Shown here piece by piece: positions 7,856 to 16,096 of a stretch of DNA of 64,000 nt (its first letter is position 1; every line of letters begins with the position of its first letter). Source of the DNA: Alistipes timonensis JC136 (GTDB lineage: Bacteria; Bacteroidota; Bacteroidia; Bacteroidales; Rikenellaceae). Where the stretch lies: NCBI RefSeq assembly GCF_900107675.1, contig NZ_FNRI01000005.1, positions 186,001 to 250,000 on the forward strand, written 5' to 3'. Under the pieces are notes generated by a model. It saw nothing but the letters and a program-made list of their open reading frames with translations. It searched no databases and was not told where the DNA came from. The position numbers and the translations under genes are program-made.

Positions 7856-8977
7856 ATGAAAAACATGATTCTTGGGATTGCAGCCGCCCTGTCGGCCGCC
7901 TGCACCCCTGCCCTGAAGGTCGATGTCGCCAACACGACCCAGATCGAACGCGATGACGAGACCGTCGAAATCGCCTGGTCCGAAGTGGCTGCGCTCGAGG
8001 GCGCAACCCCGGAAAACATCGTCGTCCTGAACGACGACAACGAGCAAATCCCGTCGCAGGTGCTTTTCCGCGGCACGGCGGAGCCCCAGGCGTTGATCTT
8101 CCAGACCGACGCCGACCCGATGGAGACCAAACGCTTTAAAATCGTCACGGGCGTGCGCCAGAACTACCCTGCCGAGGCGTTCGGCCGCGCGGTTCCCGAA
8201 CGTTACGACGACTATGCGTGGGAGAACAACAAGGTGGCCTACCGCCTCTACGGCCCGGCGCTGGAGACCTCGCCCGAAAAGCTCATCACCCCGGGCATCG
8301 ACGTATGGGTGAAGTGCACCGAAAAGCTGGTGATCGACGAGTGGTACGCCCGCGGCAAATACCACCACAATTTCGGCGACGGCATGGACTGCTACAAGGT
8401 GGGCGTGACGCTCGGTTCGGGGGCTTCGCTGCCGTTCGTGGGCGGTAAGTTCTGGATGATGGGACACAACTACGCCACGGCCCGGACGCTGGACAACGGT
8501 CCGATCCGTACCACCGTCGAACTGACCTACGCGCCGTTCGACGTCGACGGCACTCCCGTATCGCTCACCAAGACCATCTCGCTCGACGCCAATCAGCGTT
8601 TCAACCGCATGGACAACGTCTACGAGGGCGCATTCGCCGAGATGCCGATCGCCGCGGGCTTCGTGCGCCACGATGTGAAACGCGTGATGACGGGCGACGA
8701 CTGGATGGCAATGGTCGAGGCCGTTTCGGACTCGAAAGACCCCGTGCGTGACGGCGACATCTACCTGGGCGTGATCCTGCCCGGCGCCGAGATGCTGGCC
8801 GACACACTGGGCCACGCCGTGGCCGTGAAGAACGTGAAGCCGGGCCAAACGCTGACCTACTACGCCGGTTCGGGCTGGAGCCAGGGCGGCGTGGAGGACA
8901 TGGGCGAATGGGTCGAGGAGATCGGCACAGCGCAGGCCGCCGCCGTGACGCCGCTCCGGGTGACGGTCCGCAAATAA
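7856..8977 (+). CDS. DUF4861 family lipoprotein or exported protein
   Basis: 373 residues. Residues 1-16 are a hydrophobic export signal ending in LSAAC, a loose lipobox with Cys16, so it is probably lipid-anchored. The body matches my recollection of DUF4861, a family often found in pectin- and rhamnogalacturonan-degradation loci; recognisable segments are SEVAALEG, DEWYARGKYHHNFGDGMDCYKVG and GSGWSQGGVEDMGEW. Its biochemical role is not established to my knowledge. It is transcribed divergently from the hexuronate operon and shares its control region, suggesting a role in releasing or processing uronate-containing oligosaccharides. Two hairpin terminators follow. Confidence 0.75.
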   Translation: MKNMILGIAAALSAACTPALKVDVANTTQIERDDETVEIAWSEVAALEGATPENIVVLNDDNEQIPSQVLFRGTAEPQALIFQTDADPMETKRFKIVTGVRQNYPAEAFGRAVPERYDDYAWENNKVAYRLYGPALETSPEKLITPGIDVWVKCTEKLVIDEWYARGKYHHNFGDGMDCYKVGVTLGSGASLPFVGGKFWMMGHNYATARTLDNGPIRTTVELTYAPFDVDGTPVSLTKTISLDANQRFNRMDNVYEGAFAEMPIAAGFVRHDVKRVMTGDDWMAMVEAVSDSKDPVRDGDIYLGVILPGAEMLADTLGHAVAVKNVKPGQTLTYYAGSGWSQGGVEDMGEWVEEIGTAQAAAVTPLRVTVRK

Positions 8978-8993
8978 GTTGAAAATTATCATG

Positions 8994-9021
8994 AAAAGTC
9001 CGGTCTGATGACCGGACTTTT
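8994..9021. terminator. bidirectional rho-independent terminator
   Basis: AAAAGTCCGGTC (8994-9005), loop TGAT, GACCGGACTTTT (9010-9021). A 12-bp perfect stem flanked by A and T runs, placed just after the DUF4861 stop. Confidence 0.85.
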
Positions 9022-9024
9022 TCG

Positions 9025-9043
9025 GTGCCGTAACGGCACTTTT
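9025..9043 (+). terminator. second tandem terminator hairpin
   Basis: GTGCCG (9025-9030), loop TAA, CGGCAC (9034-9039) followed by TTTT. It directly follows the first terminator. Confidence 0.6.
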
Positions 9044-9085
9044 ATAAGCCGGAAAGTTTTACCGAAGCACACGCACGATTCGGGG

Positions 9086-9115
9086 TTGAACCTATCCGAC
9101 TTTTTTGTACCTTTG
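9086..9115 (+). promoter_or_regulatory. promoter of second kdgK
   Basis: TTG (9086-9088), 19-bp spacer, TACCTTTG (9108-9115), 30 bp before the start codon. A near-perfect Bacteroidota housekeeping promoter, showing the gene is transcribed independently of the DUF4861 gene. Confidence 0.7.
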
Positions 9116-9145
9116 TAAGAAATCAACGCGTCACCTCGAAAAACC

Positions 9146-10192
9146 ATGAACAACCAAAAAATCGTCACTTTCGGAGAGATCATGCTGCGGCTCACGCCGC
9201 CCGATTACCTGCGTTTCAATCAAACGAACCTGTTCCGCGCCAGCTACGGCGGCAGCGAAGCCAATGTAGCCGTTTCGCTGGCCAATTTCGGGCTCCGCAG
9301 CGAGTTCATAACCCGACTGCCCGAAAACCGCGTGGCCGACGCCTGCCTCGACGACCTGCATCGCTACGGCGTCGGCACCCGGGGCATCCTCCGCGGCGGC
9401 AAGCGGTTGGGGCTTTATTATATGGAGGAGGCCGCAGCCATGCGCACCTCCCATGTGGTCTACGACCGCGCCGACTCGGCCTTCGACACCCTCCAACCGG
9501 GGATGATCGACTGGCGCACGCTTTTCAACGACGCATCGTGGTTCCATTGGTCGGGCATCTCGGCCGCGGTGAGCGCCGACACGGCCGCCGTATGCGCCGA
9601 AGCGATCGCCGTGGCGCGGGAGATGGGGCTGACCGTCTCGTGCGACATCAACTACCGCAAAAACCTCTGGAAATACGGCAAAGAACCGCAGGAGGTGCTG
9701 CCGCCGCTGATGGAACAGTGCGACATCTTCTTCGGTACGGACGACGAATACGAAAAGGTCCTCGGCATGCACCTGCCGAGGTTCGAGGCCCACAACGCCT
9801 CCTACCAGCCCGACACGGCCGGTTACGAACGTGCTTCGGCCGAGGTTGCGGCGCGCTTTCCCCGCTGCCGGGGCATCGTCTTCGGACTCCGCAGCGTCCT
9901 GAGCGCCAACCACCACCTGATCTCCGGAACGCTCTACACCGGAGGCCGGCTGCTCTCCACGCGGGTTTACGACATCGACAACGTGGTGGATTGCGTCGGC
10001 GTGGGCGACGCCTTCGTGGGCGGACTGATCTACGGGATGGCCGAGCACGCCGGGGACATGCAGTTCGCACTCGACTTCGGCACTGCGGCCTGCGCGCTGA
10101 AAAACACCGTGCCGGGCGACTACAACCAGTTCACGGCCGAGGAGGTCGCCCAGTTGGCCCGCGGCTCCGTTTCGGGCCGCATAGCCAGATAG
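9146..10192 (+). CDS. KdgK-like sugar kinase (PfkB family), second copy
   Basis: 348 residues, clearly related to the kinase at 5203-6222: both share GEIMLRL near the start, GGxEANVAVS, FHWSGIxxAxS and a C-terminal SGR. The catalytic Asp288 is present in CVGVGDAFVGG, with GVGD where PfkB proteins usually have GAGD and the paralogue has GGGD. It probably phosphorylates 2-keto-3-deoxygluconate or a similar keto-sugar acid. It has its own promoter and terminator, so it is controlled separately from the hexuronate operon. Substrate difference from the operon copy is possible but not shown. Confidence 0.85.
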   Translation: MNNQKIVTFGEIMLRLTPPDYLRFNQTNLFRASYGGSEANVAVSLANFGLRSEFITRLPENRVADACLDDLHRYGVGTRGILRGGKRLGLYYMEEAAAMRTSHVVYDRADSAFDTLQPGMIDWRTLFNDASWFHWSGISAAVSADTAAVCAEAIAVAREMGLTVSCDINYRKNLWKYGKEPQEVLPPLMEQCDIFFGTDDEYEKVLGMHLPRFEAHNASYQPDTAGYERASAEVAARFPRCRGIVFGLRSVLSANHHLISGTLYTGGRLLSTRVYDIDNVVDCVGVGDAFVGGLIYGMAEHAGDMQFALDFGTAACALKNTVPGDYNQFTAEEVAQLARGSVSGRIAR

Positions 10193-10198
10193 CCCCCG

Positions 10199-10215
10199 CC
10201 CGCCTAAGAGGCGGG
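10199..10215 (+). terminator. hairpin after second kdgK
   Basis: CCCGCC (10199-10204), loop TAAGA, GGCGGG (10210-10215), followed by TTCTA then a G11 run. Short GC-rich stem seven bases after the stop codon. Confidence 0.55.
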
Positions 10216-10220
10216 TTCTA

Positions 10221-10231
10221 GGGGGGGGGGG
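10221..10231 (+). repeat. G11 homopolymer tract (intergenic)
   Basis: Eleven consecutive G residues between two terminators. No promoter or coding sequence overlaps it. Either a slippage-prone remnant or a base-calling artefact. Confidence 0.8.
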
Positions 10232-10293
10232 CGACGGATCGTTCGTACGCTGACAACCCAACCTGCGCCCCGCAAGCACGGAAATTTACACGA

Positions 10294-10323
10294 AAAAGCC
10301 CGACTTATAAAAGTCGGGCTTTT
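10294..10323. terminator. bidirectional terminator between kdgK copy and TPR gene
   Basis: AAAAGCCCGACTT (10294-10306), loop ATAA, AAGTCGGGCTTTT (10311-10323). A 13-bp perfect stem with A and T tails, able to end both converging transcripts. Confidence 0.85.
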
Positions 10324-10388
10324 CTGTTTTAACCGGGCGGAGCGCAGCATGGGCCGAAAGCTCCATACCTTGCCGTTGCCCCCTAAAG

Positions 10389-10405
10389 CCGGCCTCTTAG
10401 GCCGG
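10389..10405 (-). terminator. hairpin after TPR gene
   Basis: CCGGCCT (10389-10395), loop CTT, AGGCCGG (10399-10405), immediately after the TPR stop codon on the minus strand. The tail is only CTTTA, so it likely assists the stronger terminator at 10294-10323. Confidence 0.5.
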
Positions 10406-11749
10406 TTATTCGCCTTTGGCCTTCTTGTAGAGGTCGTTATAGGTGTTGTACTTCTCCATGATGCCGGGTTCGTCGCGCAGACGGAAACACAGCGACTTGA
10501 GGAACTCCAACGTGTCGATGTCGTCGGTCTTGATCTGGTGAGCCTTCTCGAACCAGGGCACGGCAGCCATATAGACATCGTTGACACCCTTCAGGTCAGC
10601 ATCGTAGGCGGCCTGGCTGCTGTACTGCTTCTCGTTCATCTCCTTGTTCAGCGCATCGCCCTTGATCGTGTAGAACACACCCAGGTAATAGTTGCCTTCG
10701 AACATGTCGGGCTTCAGCTCCACGACCTTCTTGAACGAGTCGATGCTCTGGTCGTAATCCTTCAGCGCGTAGAAGATACGTCCGCGGCCGAACCACAGGT
10801 CGACGTTCTCCGGATTGTCCTGAATGGCCTTGTCGATCAGCGCCACGAGGTCGGCGGGATTGCCCACGCCCTCCTCCGAGGTGTAGAGCTGCATCAGGCC
10901 GTCGAGGATACGCTCGTTCTTCGGGAACTTCTCGATACCCGTCAGCAGAGCCTCCTTGGCCTTGATCACATTGGCTTTGTCGGCCTCCTTCTGGCCGTAA
11001 AGGCAGTGGAAGAGGTAGTAGTAGATGTTACCCTCCTCGTCGGCATAGCCCTTCTCGATGGCCTTGGTCAGCAGCTTGGCGCCCTTGACGAACGATTTGG
11101 GATTGTTGGCGCCGTCGACCGTCAGCAGGTAGCCCGCATAGTAGAGCAGCGCGGGATCGGCCTCGCCGTAAGCGGGGCTCGACTGGGCCTTGTAGGCCGT
11201 TTCGTAGGCCTTGGCAGCCTCGACGTAGTTGCCCGTGTCGATACCGGTGTTACCGACCTGCGAGCAGAAATCGCTGACCTGCTTCAGCCCCTCCTTGACC
11301 TTGTCGGCCGTCTTGGGGTCCAGCTCGTAAGCCTTGTTGTAAGCCTCGATGGCCTTCTCGGGAGCGTCCTTCATCACCCACTTCGTCTGCTTCCACGTGA
11401 CAACCTTGTTGTCCTTGACATAGGCGGTGAAATAGTTGTACACCCACGCATCGTACTCCACGCCGTTGAGCGTCTCCTTGGACGCCGACTTGGGCTCGCC
11501 GACAGCCAGTTTCAGCATCGCGGCGTCCATGTTGACGAAGAGGCTCTTCGTAGGCTCGATGGCCACCTCGTAGAAGGCCTTACCGCGGTTGATCCACGTT
11601 GCGGCCTTGACAGCCTTCTTCTCGTTGGCGATGTCGGCATCGCTCTTTTCGATCTTGGCGAGAAGCGCTTCCTTGTTCACTTTCTGGGCCTGCACGGCGG
11701 GAACTGCTACGAGCAGCGCCGCGAGAGCCGTCAAAATCGTTTTCTTCAT
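10406..11749 (-). CDS. exported tetratricopeptide-repeat protein
   Basis: 447 residues with a signal peptide at 1-21 (MKKTILTALAALLVAVPAVQA). The mature part is helical. TPR-like units are visible near 133-160 (DAPEKAIEAYNKAYELDP), 180-205 (GNYVEAAKAYETAYKAQ), 325-355 (LWFGRGRIFYALKDYDQSI) and 358-380. It lies 37 bp downstream of gyrA without a clear promoter, so it is probably co-transcribed; a gyrA-TPR pair is, as I recall, common in Bacteroidales. No enzymatic motif is seen. It is probably a periplasmic scaffold or adaptor of unknown partner. Confidence 0.8.
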   Translation of the reverse strand: MKKTILTALAALLVAVPAVQAQKVNKEALLAKIEKSDADIANEKKAVKAATWINRGKAFYEVAIEPTKSLFVNMDAAMLKLAVGEPKSASKETLNGVEYDAWVYNYFTAYVKDNKVVTWKQTKWVMKDAPEKAIEAYNKAYELDPKTADKVKEGLKQVSDFCSQVGNTGIDTGNYVEAAKAYETAYKAQSSPAYGEADPALLYYAGYLLTVDGANNPKSFVKGAKLLTKAIEKGYADEEGNIYYYLFHCLYGQKEADKANVIKAKEALLTGIEKFPKNERILDGLMQLYTSEEGVGNPADLVALIDKAIQDNPENVDLWFGRGRIFYALKDYDQSIDSFKKVVELKPDMFEGNYYLGVFYTIKGDALNKEMNEKQYSSQAAYDADLKGVNDVYMAAVPWFEKAHQIKTDDIDTLEFLKSLCFRLRDEPGIMEKYNTYNDLYKKAKGE

Positions 11750-11786
11750 AGTAAACTGAAATTTTAAAGTTTTTTGATGTTTTCAA

Positions 11787-14339
11787 TTATTCTTCCGCAG
11801 AGGGAGCATCGGTCGCGGGCGTCTCGGCCCCGTTCTCAGCGCCTTCCGCAGACTGCACTTCCTCCTCGTCCCCGGCTGCCGGCACGGCCATCACCGAAGC
11901 AATGGCATCGCCTTCGCGGAGGTTGATGATACGCACGCCCTGCGTAGCGCGGCCCGCGAGGCGGATCTGCTCGACGGCGGTGCGTATGGTGAGTCCCGAA
12001 CGGTTGATAATCATCAGGTCGTTCTCGTCGGTAACGGCCTGTATCGAAATTAGTTTGCCTGTCTTTTCCGTAATGTTGATGGTCTTCACGCCCTTTCCGC
12101 CGCGGTTGGTGATGCGGTACTCGTCCAGATCGGTACGCTTTCCGTAACCGTTCTCGCTCAGCACCAACACGTCCTGCTTCGAATCGGGCTCCACACAGAT
12201 CATGCCGATCACCTCGTCCGACTCCTCGATCGAGATACCGCGCACACCCGCGCCGACACGTCCGATCGGACGCACCGTCGACTCGTTGAAGCGGATGGCC
12301 TTGCCCTCCTTGGCCGCGATCATCACCTCGGCATTGCCGCTGGTGAGCTTGGCCTCGATCAGCTGGTCGCCCTCACGGATGACGATGGCATTGACACCAT
12401 TCTGGCGCGGACGCGAATAAGCCTCGAGTTTGGTCTTCTTGATCGTGCCGTCCTTCGTACACATGATGATGAAGTTGTTGTTCACATACTCCGCATCGGC
12501 CAGGCTCTTGACATTGATATAGGCGCGGACCTTGTCGTCCGGCTCGATCTGGATGACGTTCTGGATGGCACGTCCCTTCGACGAGCGCGCTCCCTCGGGA
12601 ATCTCGTAGACCTTGAGCCAGAAGCAGCGGCCCTTCTCCGTGAAGAACAGCATCGTATTGTGCATCGAAGCCACGTAGATATGCTCGATGAAATCCTCGT
12701 CGCGCGTGGCGCTGCCCTTGGCGCCCACGCCGCCGCGGTTCTGCGTGCGGTATTCGGCCAGCGGCGTGCGCTTGATGTAGCCCATGTGCGAGATGGTGAT
12801 GACCATGTCGTCGTCGGCGTAGAAATCCTCGGGGTTGAACTCCTCCGAAGCGTAAATGATCTCCGAGCGGCGCTCGTCGCCGTATTTTTCTTTGATCTCC
12901 AGCAGCTCGTCCTTGATGATCTGCATCTGCATCGACTCGTTCTCGAGCACCTCCGTCAGATGGGCGATCAGCTTCATCAGCTCGTCACGCTCGGCGGTCA
13001 GCTTCCCGTGCTCCAGACCGGTCAGCGCGCGCAGACGCATCTCGATAATGGCCGAAGCCTGGATGTCGCTCAGCTCGAAACGCTCGATAAGGGTCTGCTT
13101 CGCGGCGTCGGGCGTCTGCGAAGCGCGGATGATGCGCACGATCTCGTCGATGTTGTCCTGCGCGATCAACAGTCCCAGCACGATGTGCAGGCGCTCCTCG
13201 GCCTTGCGCTTGTCGTAGCGCGTGCGGCGGAGCACCACGTCGTGACGGTGCTCGATAAAATACTTGATCAGGTCGCGCATCGGAAGCATCTCGGGACGCC
13301 CCTTCACCAGCGCGATGTTGTTCACGGCGAACGACGTCTGCAGCGGGGTGTTTTTGAACAGCGTGTTCAGCACCACGCTCGCCACGGCGTCCTGCTTCAG
13401 GATGATGATGATGCGCAGGCCGTTGCGGTCCGATTCATCGTTGATGTAGGAGATGCCTTCGATCTTCTTGTCGTTGATCATGTCGGCGATCTTCTTGATC
13501 ATCTCGGCCTTGTTGATCATATAGGGGATCTCCGTGATGACGATGCACTCGCGGCCGCTCGGCGTATGCTCGATCTCGGTCTTGGCGCGCATCATCACAC
13601 GTCCGCGGCCCGTCAGCATCGCCTCTTTCACACCCTCGTAGCCGTAGATGATACCGCCCGTGGGGAAGTCGGGACCTTTGACGTACTGCAAAAGCTCCTC
13701 ACCCGTGATCTCGGGGTTGTCGACATAGGCGCAGCAGGCATCCACCACTTCCGAGAGGTTGTGCGGAGCCATGTTCGTAGCCATACCGACGGCAATACCG
13801 CTGGCGCCGTTGACGATCAGCAGCGGGATTTTCGTGGGAAGAACCGTAGGTTCGGGGATCGTGTCGTCGAAGTTCAACGTCCAGTCGACAGTCTCCTTAT
13901 CAATATCGGCCATCACCTCGTCGGTGATCTTCTTCATACGGGCCTCGGTGTAACGCATGGCAGCCGGCGAGTCGCCGTCCATCGAACCGAAGTTACCCTG
14001 TCCGTCGACCAGCGGGTAGCGCATCGACCAGTCCTGAGCCAGGCGGACCATCGCATCGTAGACCGACGAGTCGCCGTGGGGGTGGAACTTACCGAGCACG
14101 TCGCCGACGATACGGGCCGACTTACGGGTGGGTTTGTCGGAGTAGAGGTTGAGCTCCGCGCTCATATCGTAGAGGATGCGGCGGTGTACGGGCTTCATAC
14201 CGTCCCTGACATCGGGCAGCGCACGCGACACGATGACCGACATCGAGTAGTCGATATACGCCGACTTCATCTGCTCTTCGATATTGATGGGGATGATACG
14301 CCCCACCAAACCGGCATTCTTTTCTTCTTCCGTTAACAT
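11787..14339 (-). CDS. gyrA: DNA gyrase subunit A
   Basis: 850-residue type IIA topoisomerase cleavage subunit. The catalytic tyrosine is Tyr130 in AAMRYTEARM. The quinolone-determining region HPHGDSSVYDAMVRLAQ has Ser91 and Asp95 at the positions of E. coli Ser83 and Asp87, the unmutated state. Six C-terminal beta-pinwheel blades follow. The gyrase-specific GyrA-box is matched by NRGGKGVKTI within the repeats, which together with EARM context favours GyrA over ParC; the ParC gene is at 20318. The tail is acidic (AAGDEEEVQSAEG). Its own promoter is at 14422-14452. Confidence 0.96.
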   Translation of the reverse strand: MLTEEEKNAGLVGRIIPINIEEQMKSAYIDYSMSVIVSRALPDVRDGMKPVHRRILYDMSAELNLYSDKPTRKSARIVGDVLGKFHPHGDSSVYDAMVRLAQDWSMRYPLVDGQGNFGSMDGDSPAAMRYTEARMKKITDEVMADIDKETVDWTLNFDDTIPEPTVLPTKIPLLIVNGASGIAVGMATNMAPHNLSEVVDACCAYVDNPEITGEELLQYVKGPDFPTGGIIYGYEGVKEAMLTGRGRVMMRAKTEIEHTPSGRECIVITEIPYMINKAEMIKKIADMINDKKIEGISYINDESDRNGLRIIIILKQDAVASVVLNTLFKNTPLQTSFAVNNIALVKGRPEMLPMRDLIKYFIEHRHDVVLRRTRYDKRKAEERLHIVLGLLIAQDNIDEIVRIIRASQTPDAAKQTLIERFELSDIQASAIIEMRLRALTGLEHGKLTAERDELMKLIAHLTEVLENESMQMQIIKDELLEIKEKYGDERRSEIIYASEEFNPEDFYADDDMVITISHMGYIKRTPLAEYRTQNRGGVGAKGSATRDEDFIEHIYVASMHNTMLFFTEKGRCFWLKVYEIPEGARSSKGRAIQNVIQIEPDDKVRAYINVKSLADAEYVNNNFIIMCTKDGTIKKTKLEAYSRPRQNGVNAIVIREGDQLIEAKLTSGNAEVMIAAKEGKAIRFNESTVRPIGRVGAGVRGISIEESDEVIGMICVEPDSKQDVLVLSENGYGKRTDLDEYRITNRGGKGVKTINITEKTGKLISIQAVTDENDLMIINRSGLTIRTAVEQIRLAGRATQGVRIINLREGDAIASVMAVPAAGDEEEVQSAEGAENGAETPATDAPSAEE

Positions 14340-14421
14340 TATTCCGTGTTTAATCCTTTTTGTACCGACACCGCACGTCGCCGGGTCGATACCGATCGAA
14401 AATTAGCAATCTTTTAACATA

Positions 14422-14452
14422 CAAAAATACGATTTATTTCCGATCTGAGCAA
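14422..14452 (-). promoter_or_regulatory. gyrA promoter
   Basis: Minus-strand TTG (14452-14450), 20-bp spacer, TATTTTTG (14429-14422), matching TAnnTTTG. The 5' leader would be about 75 nt. Confidence 0.6.
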
Positions 14453-14628
14453 CTTTGCAGGCAAAAATCGCTTCGCGCGCGCGATATTTTTCAGAAGTCA
14501 TGCCGTTTTTGGCCCTTTTCCGGCGATCTGACGGTCTGAAAAAAAATTCCCGGCAGAATGCCGCACCAAAAGCGGATTCCCGCGGCATCCGAAGCCCGGT
14601 CCTGCGTCCGATGCGACGGCAAACGGCG

Positions 14629-14641
14629 CGACAATTTGTCG
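14629..14641. promoter_or_regulatory. inverted repeat at focA promoter
   Basis: CGACAA-T-TTGTCG is a perfect 6-bp inverted repeat that contains the -33 TTG of the focA promoter. It looks like a repressor operator. It is not an FNR box (TTGAT-N4-ATCAA). Confidence 0.4.
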
Positions 14642-14665
14642 TTTACGCAGGATTTTCTACCTTTG
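14636..14665 (+). promoter_or_regulatory. focA promoter
   Basis: TTG (14636-14638), 19-bp spacer, TACCTTTG (14658-14665), 19 bp before the ATG. Confidence 0.65.
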
Positions 14666-14684
14666 CGCCCACTATCAATTTTAT

Positions 14685-15464
14685 ATGACCCTGATCAATA
14701 CCCCCAAAGAGGTCCTCGCACTGGCCGGCCGGTCCGCGGCGGACAAACTGCGAAACCCGGTCTCCAAGACACTGATCCTCGCATTCCTCGCCGGAGCCTA
14801 CATCGCCATCGGCGGATTGTTCTCGCTCATCGCGGGCTTCGGATTCCCCGGAGCCGCCGAAGCGCCCGGATTCCAACGCCTGCTCTCGGGCGCGGTCTTC
14901 CCGCTGGGACTTATCCTGGTGGTTTTCACCGGCGCCGAGCTCTTCACGGGCAACAACGCCGTGCTCGTCCCGGGAGCGCTCGGACGACAGTACGGATGGA
15001 GCCGGGTGCTGCGCAACTGGGGACTCGTCTACATCGGGAATTTCGCCGGGGCGCTCTTCTTCACCTGGTTTCTGGTCGTCGTACCCGGCGTACTGTCATC
15101 GGAGTTATGGCAGAAAGCGGCCTACGGCATTGCGCAGGCCAAGGTCTCGATGCCGTGGATGACGGTGTTCCTGCGGGGCGTGGGCGCCAACTGGCTGGTA
15201 TGCCTGGCCGTATGGCTCGGACTGAGCGCCAACGACGTACCGGGCCGGATGATGGGGCTGTTCTTTCCGATCATGTGCTTCGTGGCGATCGGCTACGAGC
15301 ACTGCATCGCCAACATGTTCTTCATCCCGCTGGGTATGATGCTCGGTGCGCCGGTCACGTGCGGGGAGTTCTTCATCGACAACCTGATCCCCTCAACCCT
15401 CGGCAATATCGTGGGCGGAGGCCTCTTCGTAGGGGGCCTCTATTGGCATCTCAACAGGAAATAA
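14685..15464 (+). CDS. focA: formate/nitrite channel (FNT family)
   Basis: 259 residues with six hydrophobic helices, a pentameric inner-membrane channel family. The FNT signatures are present: FTGAELFTGN (81-90) and the pore-histidine motif EHCIANM with His206. It moves formate or nitrite (possibly hydrosulfide) across the inner membrane. No formate-lyase or nitrite-reductase gene is adjacent, so the substrate is open; formate is the usual guess in a fermenting gut anaerobe. It stands alone, converges on the LolA-like gene with 16 bp between stops, and has a palindrome in its promoter that suggests regulation. Confidence 0.85.
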   Translation: MTLINTPKEVLALAGRSAADKLRNPVSKTLILAFLAGAYIAIGGLFSLIAGFGFPGAAEAPGFQRLLSGAVFPLGLILVVFTGAELFTGNNAVLVPGALGRQYGWSRVLRNWGLVYIGNFAGALFFTWFLVVVPGVLSSELWQKAAYGIAQAKVSMPWMTVFLRGVGANWLVCLAVWLGLSANDVPGRMMGLFFPIMCFVAIGYEHCIANMFFIPLGMMLGAPVTCGEFFIDNLIPSTLGNIVGGGLFVGGLYWHLNRK

Positions 15465-15480
15465 TCGGAAAAATCGTCCG

Positions 15481-16083
15481 TCAGCGGAAGTCTATGAACT
15501 CGTAACCCGCATAGGCCTGCCTGTCGAACACGCGGACATGCCCCGCGAGCGGCGCAACGCCGAGGACGCTGACCTGCACCTGCTCGCCGTCGTAGTCGTA
15601 GGAGAGCGACAGGGGGCGCATCGTGGCGGTGTCGACCGTCACGGTAACGTTACCCGCCGGAGAGTCGTTCCCGGCAGCGGGCGTCAACCGCACGACGGCG
15701 CGGCCCCCGGCTTCGGAGACCAGCGTCGGGACATACTCGCTGCCGAGGAAATCGAAAGCCCGGACGGGATTGTTCAGGATATTGCGGCTCGCGGCATCGA
15801 CCTCCGTCACGGTCACCTCGCGGCGGCGGTTGTCGATCTCGTAGCGGATCACACTGTCGGCAAATACCTCGGCATCGGCCAGCGCGAGGTAATAGTTCCG
15901 CCCCTCGACGACATAACTGCCGCGGTTGTTGTAATCGCCCGCAACAACCTCGAAATCGACGCTGTAACCGGGCATCGCGCGGAATCCCGCAGCGAGTTTT
16001 TCGAGTATCTCCGTGGCGCGTCCTGCCGCCGAAACAGCCTGAATACCCGCCGCGAGGGCTATAAGGACTAAAAATCGTTTCAT
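15481..16083 (-). CDS. LolA-like periplasmic lipoprotein carrier
   Basis: 200 residues from the ATG at 16083; an upstream in-frame extension into ftsK is not credible because residue 1 here begins a clean signal peptide (MKRFLVLIALAAGIQAVSA). The mature protein is rich in beta-strands with the LolA/LolB-like pattern, e.g. GYSVDFEVVAGDYNNRGSYV near the N-terminus and TVTVDTATMRPLSLSYDY later. The family ferries lipoproteins across the periplasm to the outer membrane. It starts 13 bp after the ftsK stop, a pairing I recall from other Bacteroidota. Overall similarity is weak, so function is moderately sure. Confidence 0.7.
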   Translation of the reverse strand: MKRFLVLIALAAGIQAVSAAGRATEILEKLAAGFRAMPGYSVDFEVVAGDYNNRGSYVVEGRNYYLALADAEVFADSVIRYEIDNRRREVTVTEVDAASRNILNNPVRAFDFLGSEYVPTLVSEAGGRAVVRLTPAAGNDSPAGNVTVTVDTATMRPLSLSYDYDGEQVQVSVLGVAPLAGHVRVFDRQAYAGYEFIDFR

Positions 16084-16096
16084 CGTCGGATTCGGA

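Larger units (their letters stand above)
14340..14684. other. divergent control region gyrA / focA
   Basis: 345 bp without a gene. It holds a leftward promoter for gyrA (14422-14452), a rightward promoter for focA (14636-14665) and an inverted repeat over the focA -33 element. The rest (about 14453-14628) shows nothing I can name. Confidence 0.6.

Noticed and set aside
11787..14339. Quinolone-resistance substitutions in gyrA
   Set aside because: Ser91 and Asp95 (E. coli 83 and 87 positions) are the unmutated residues.
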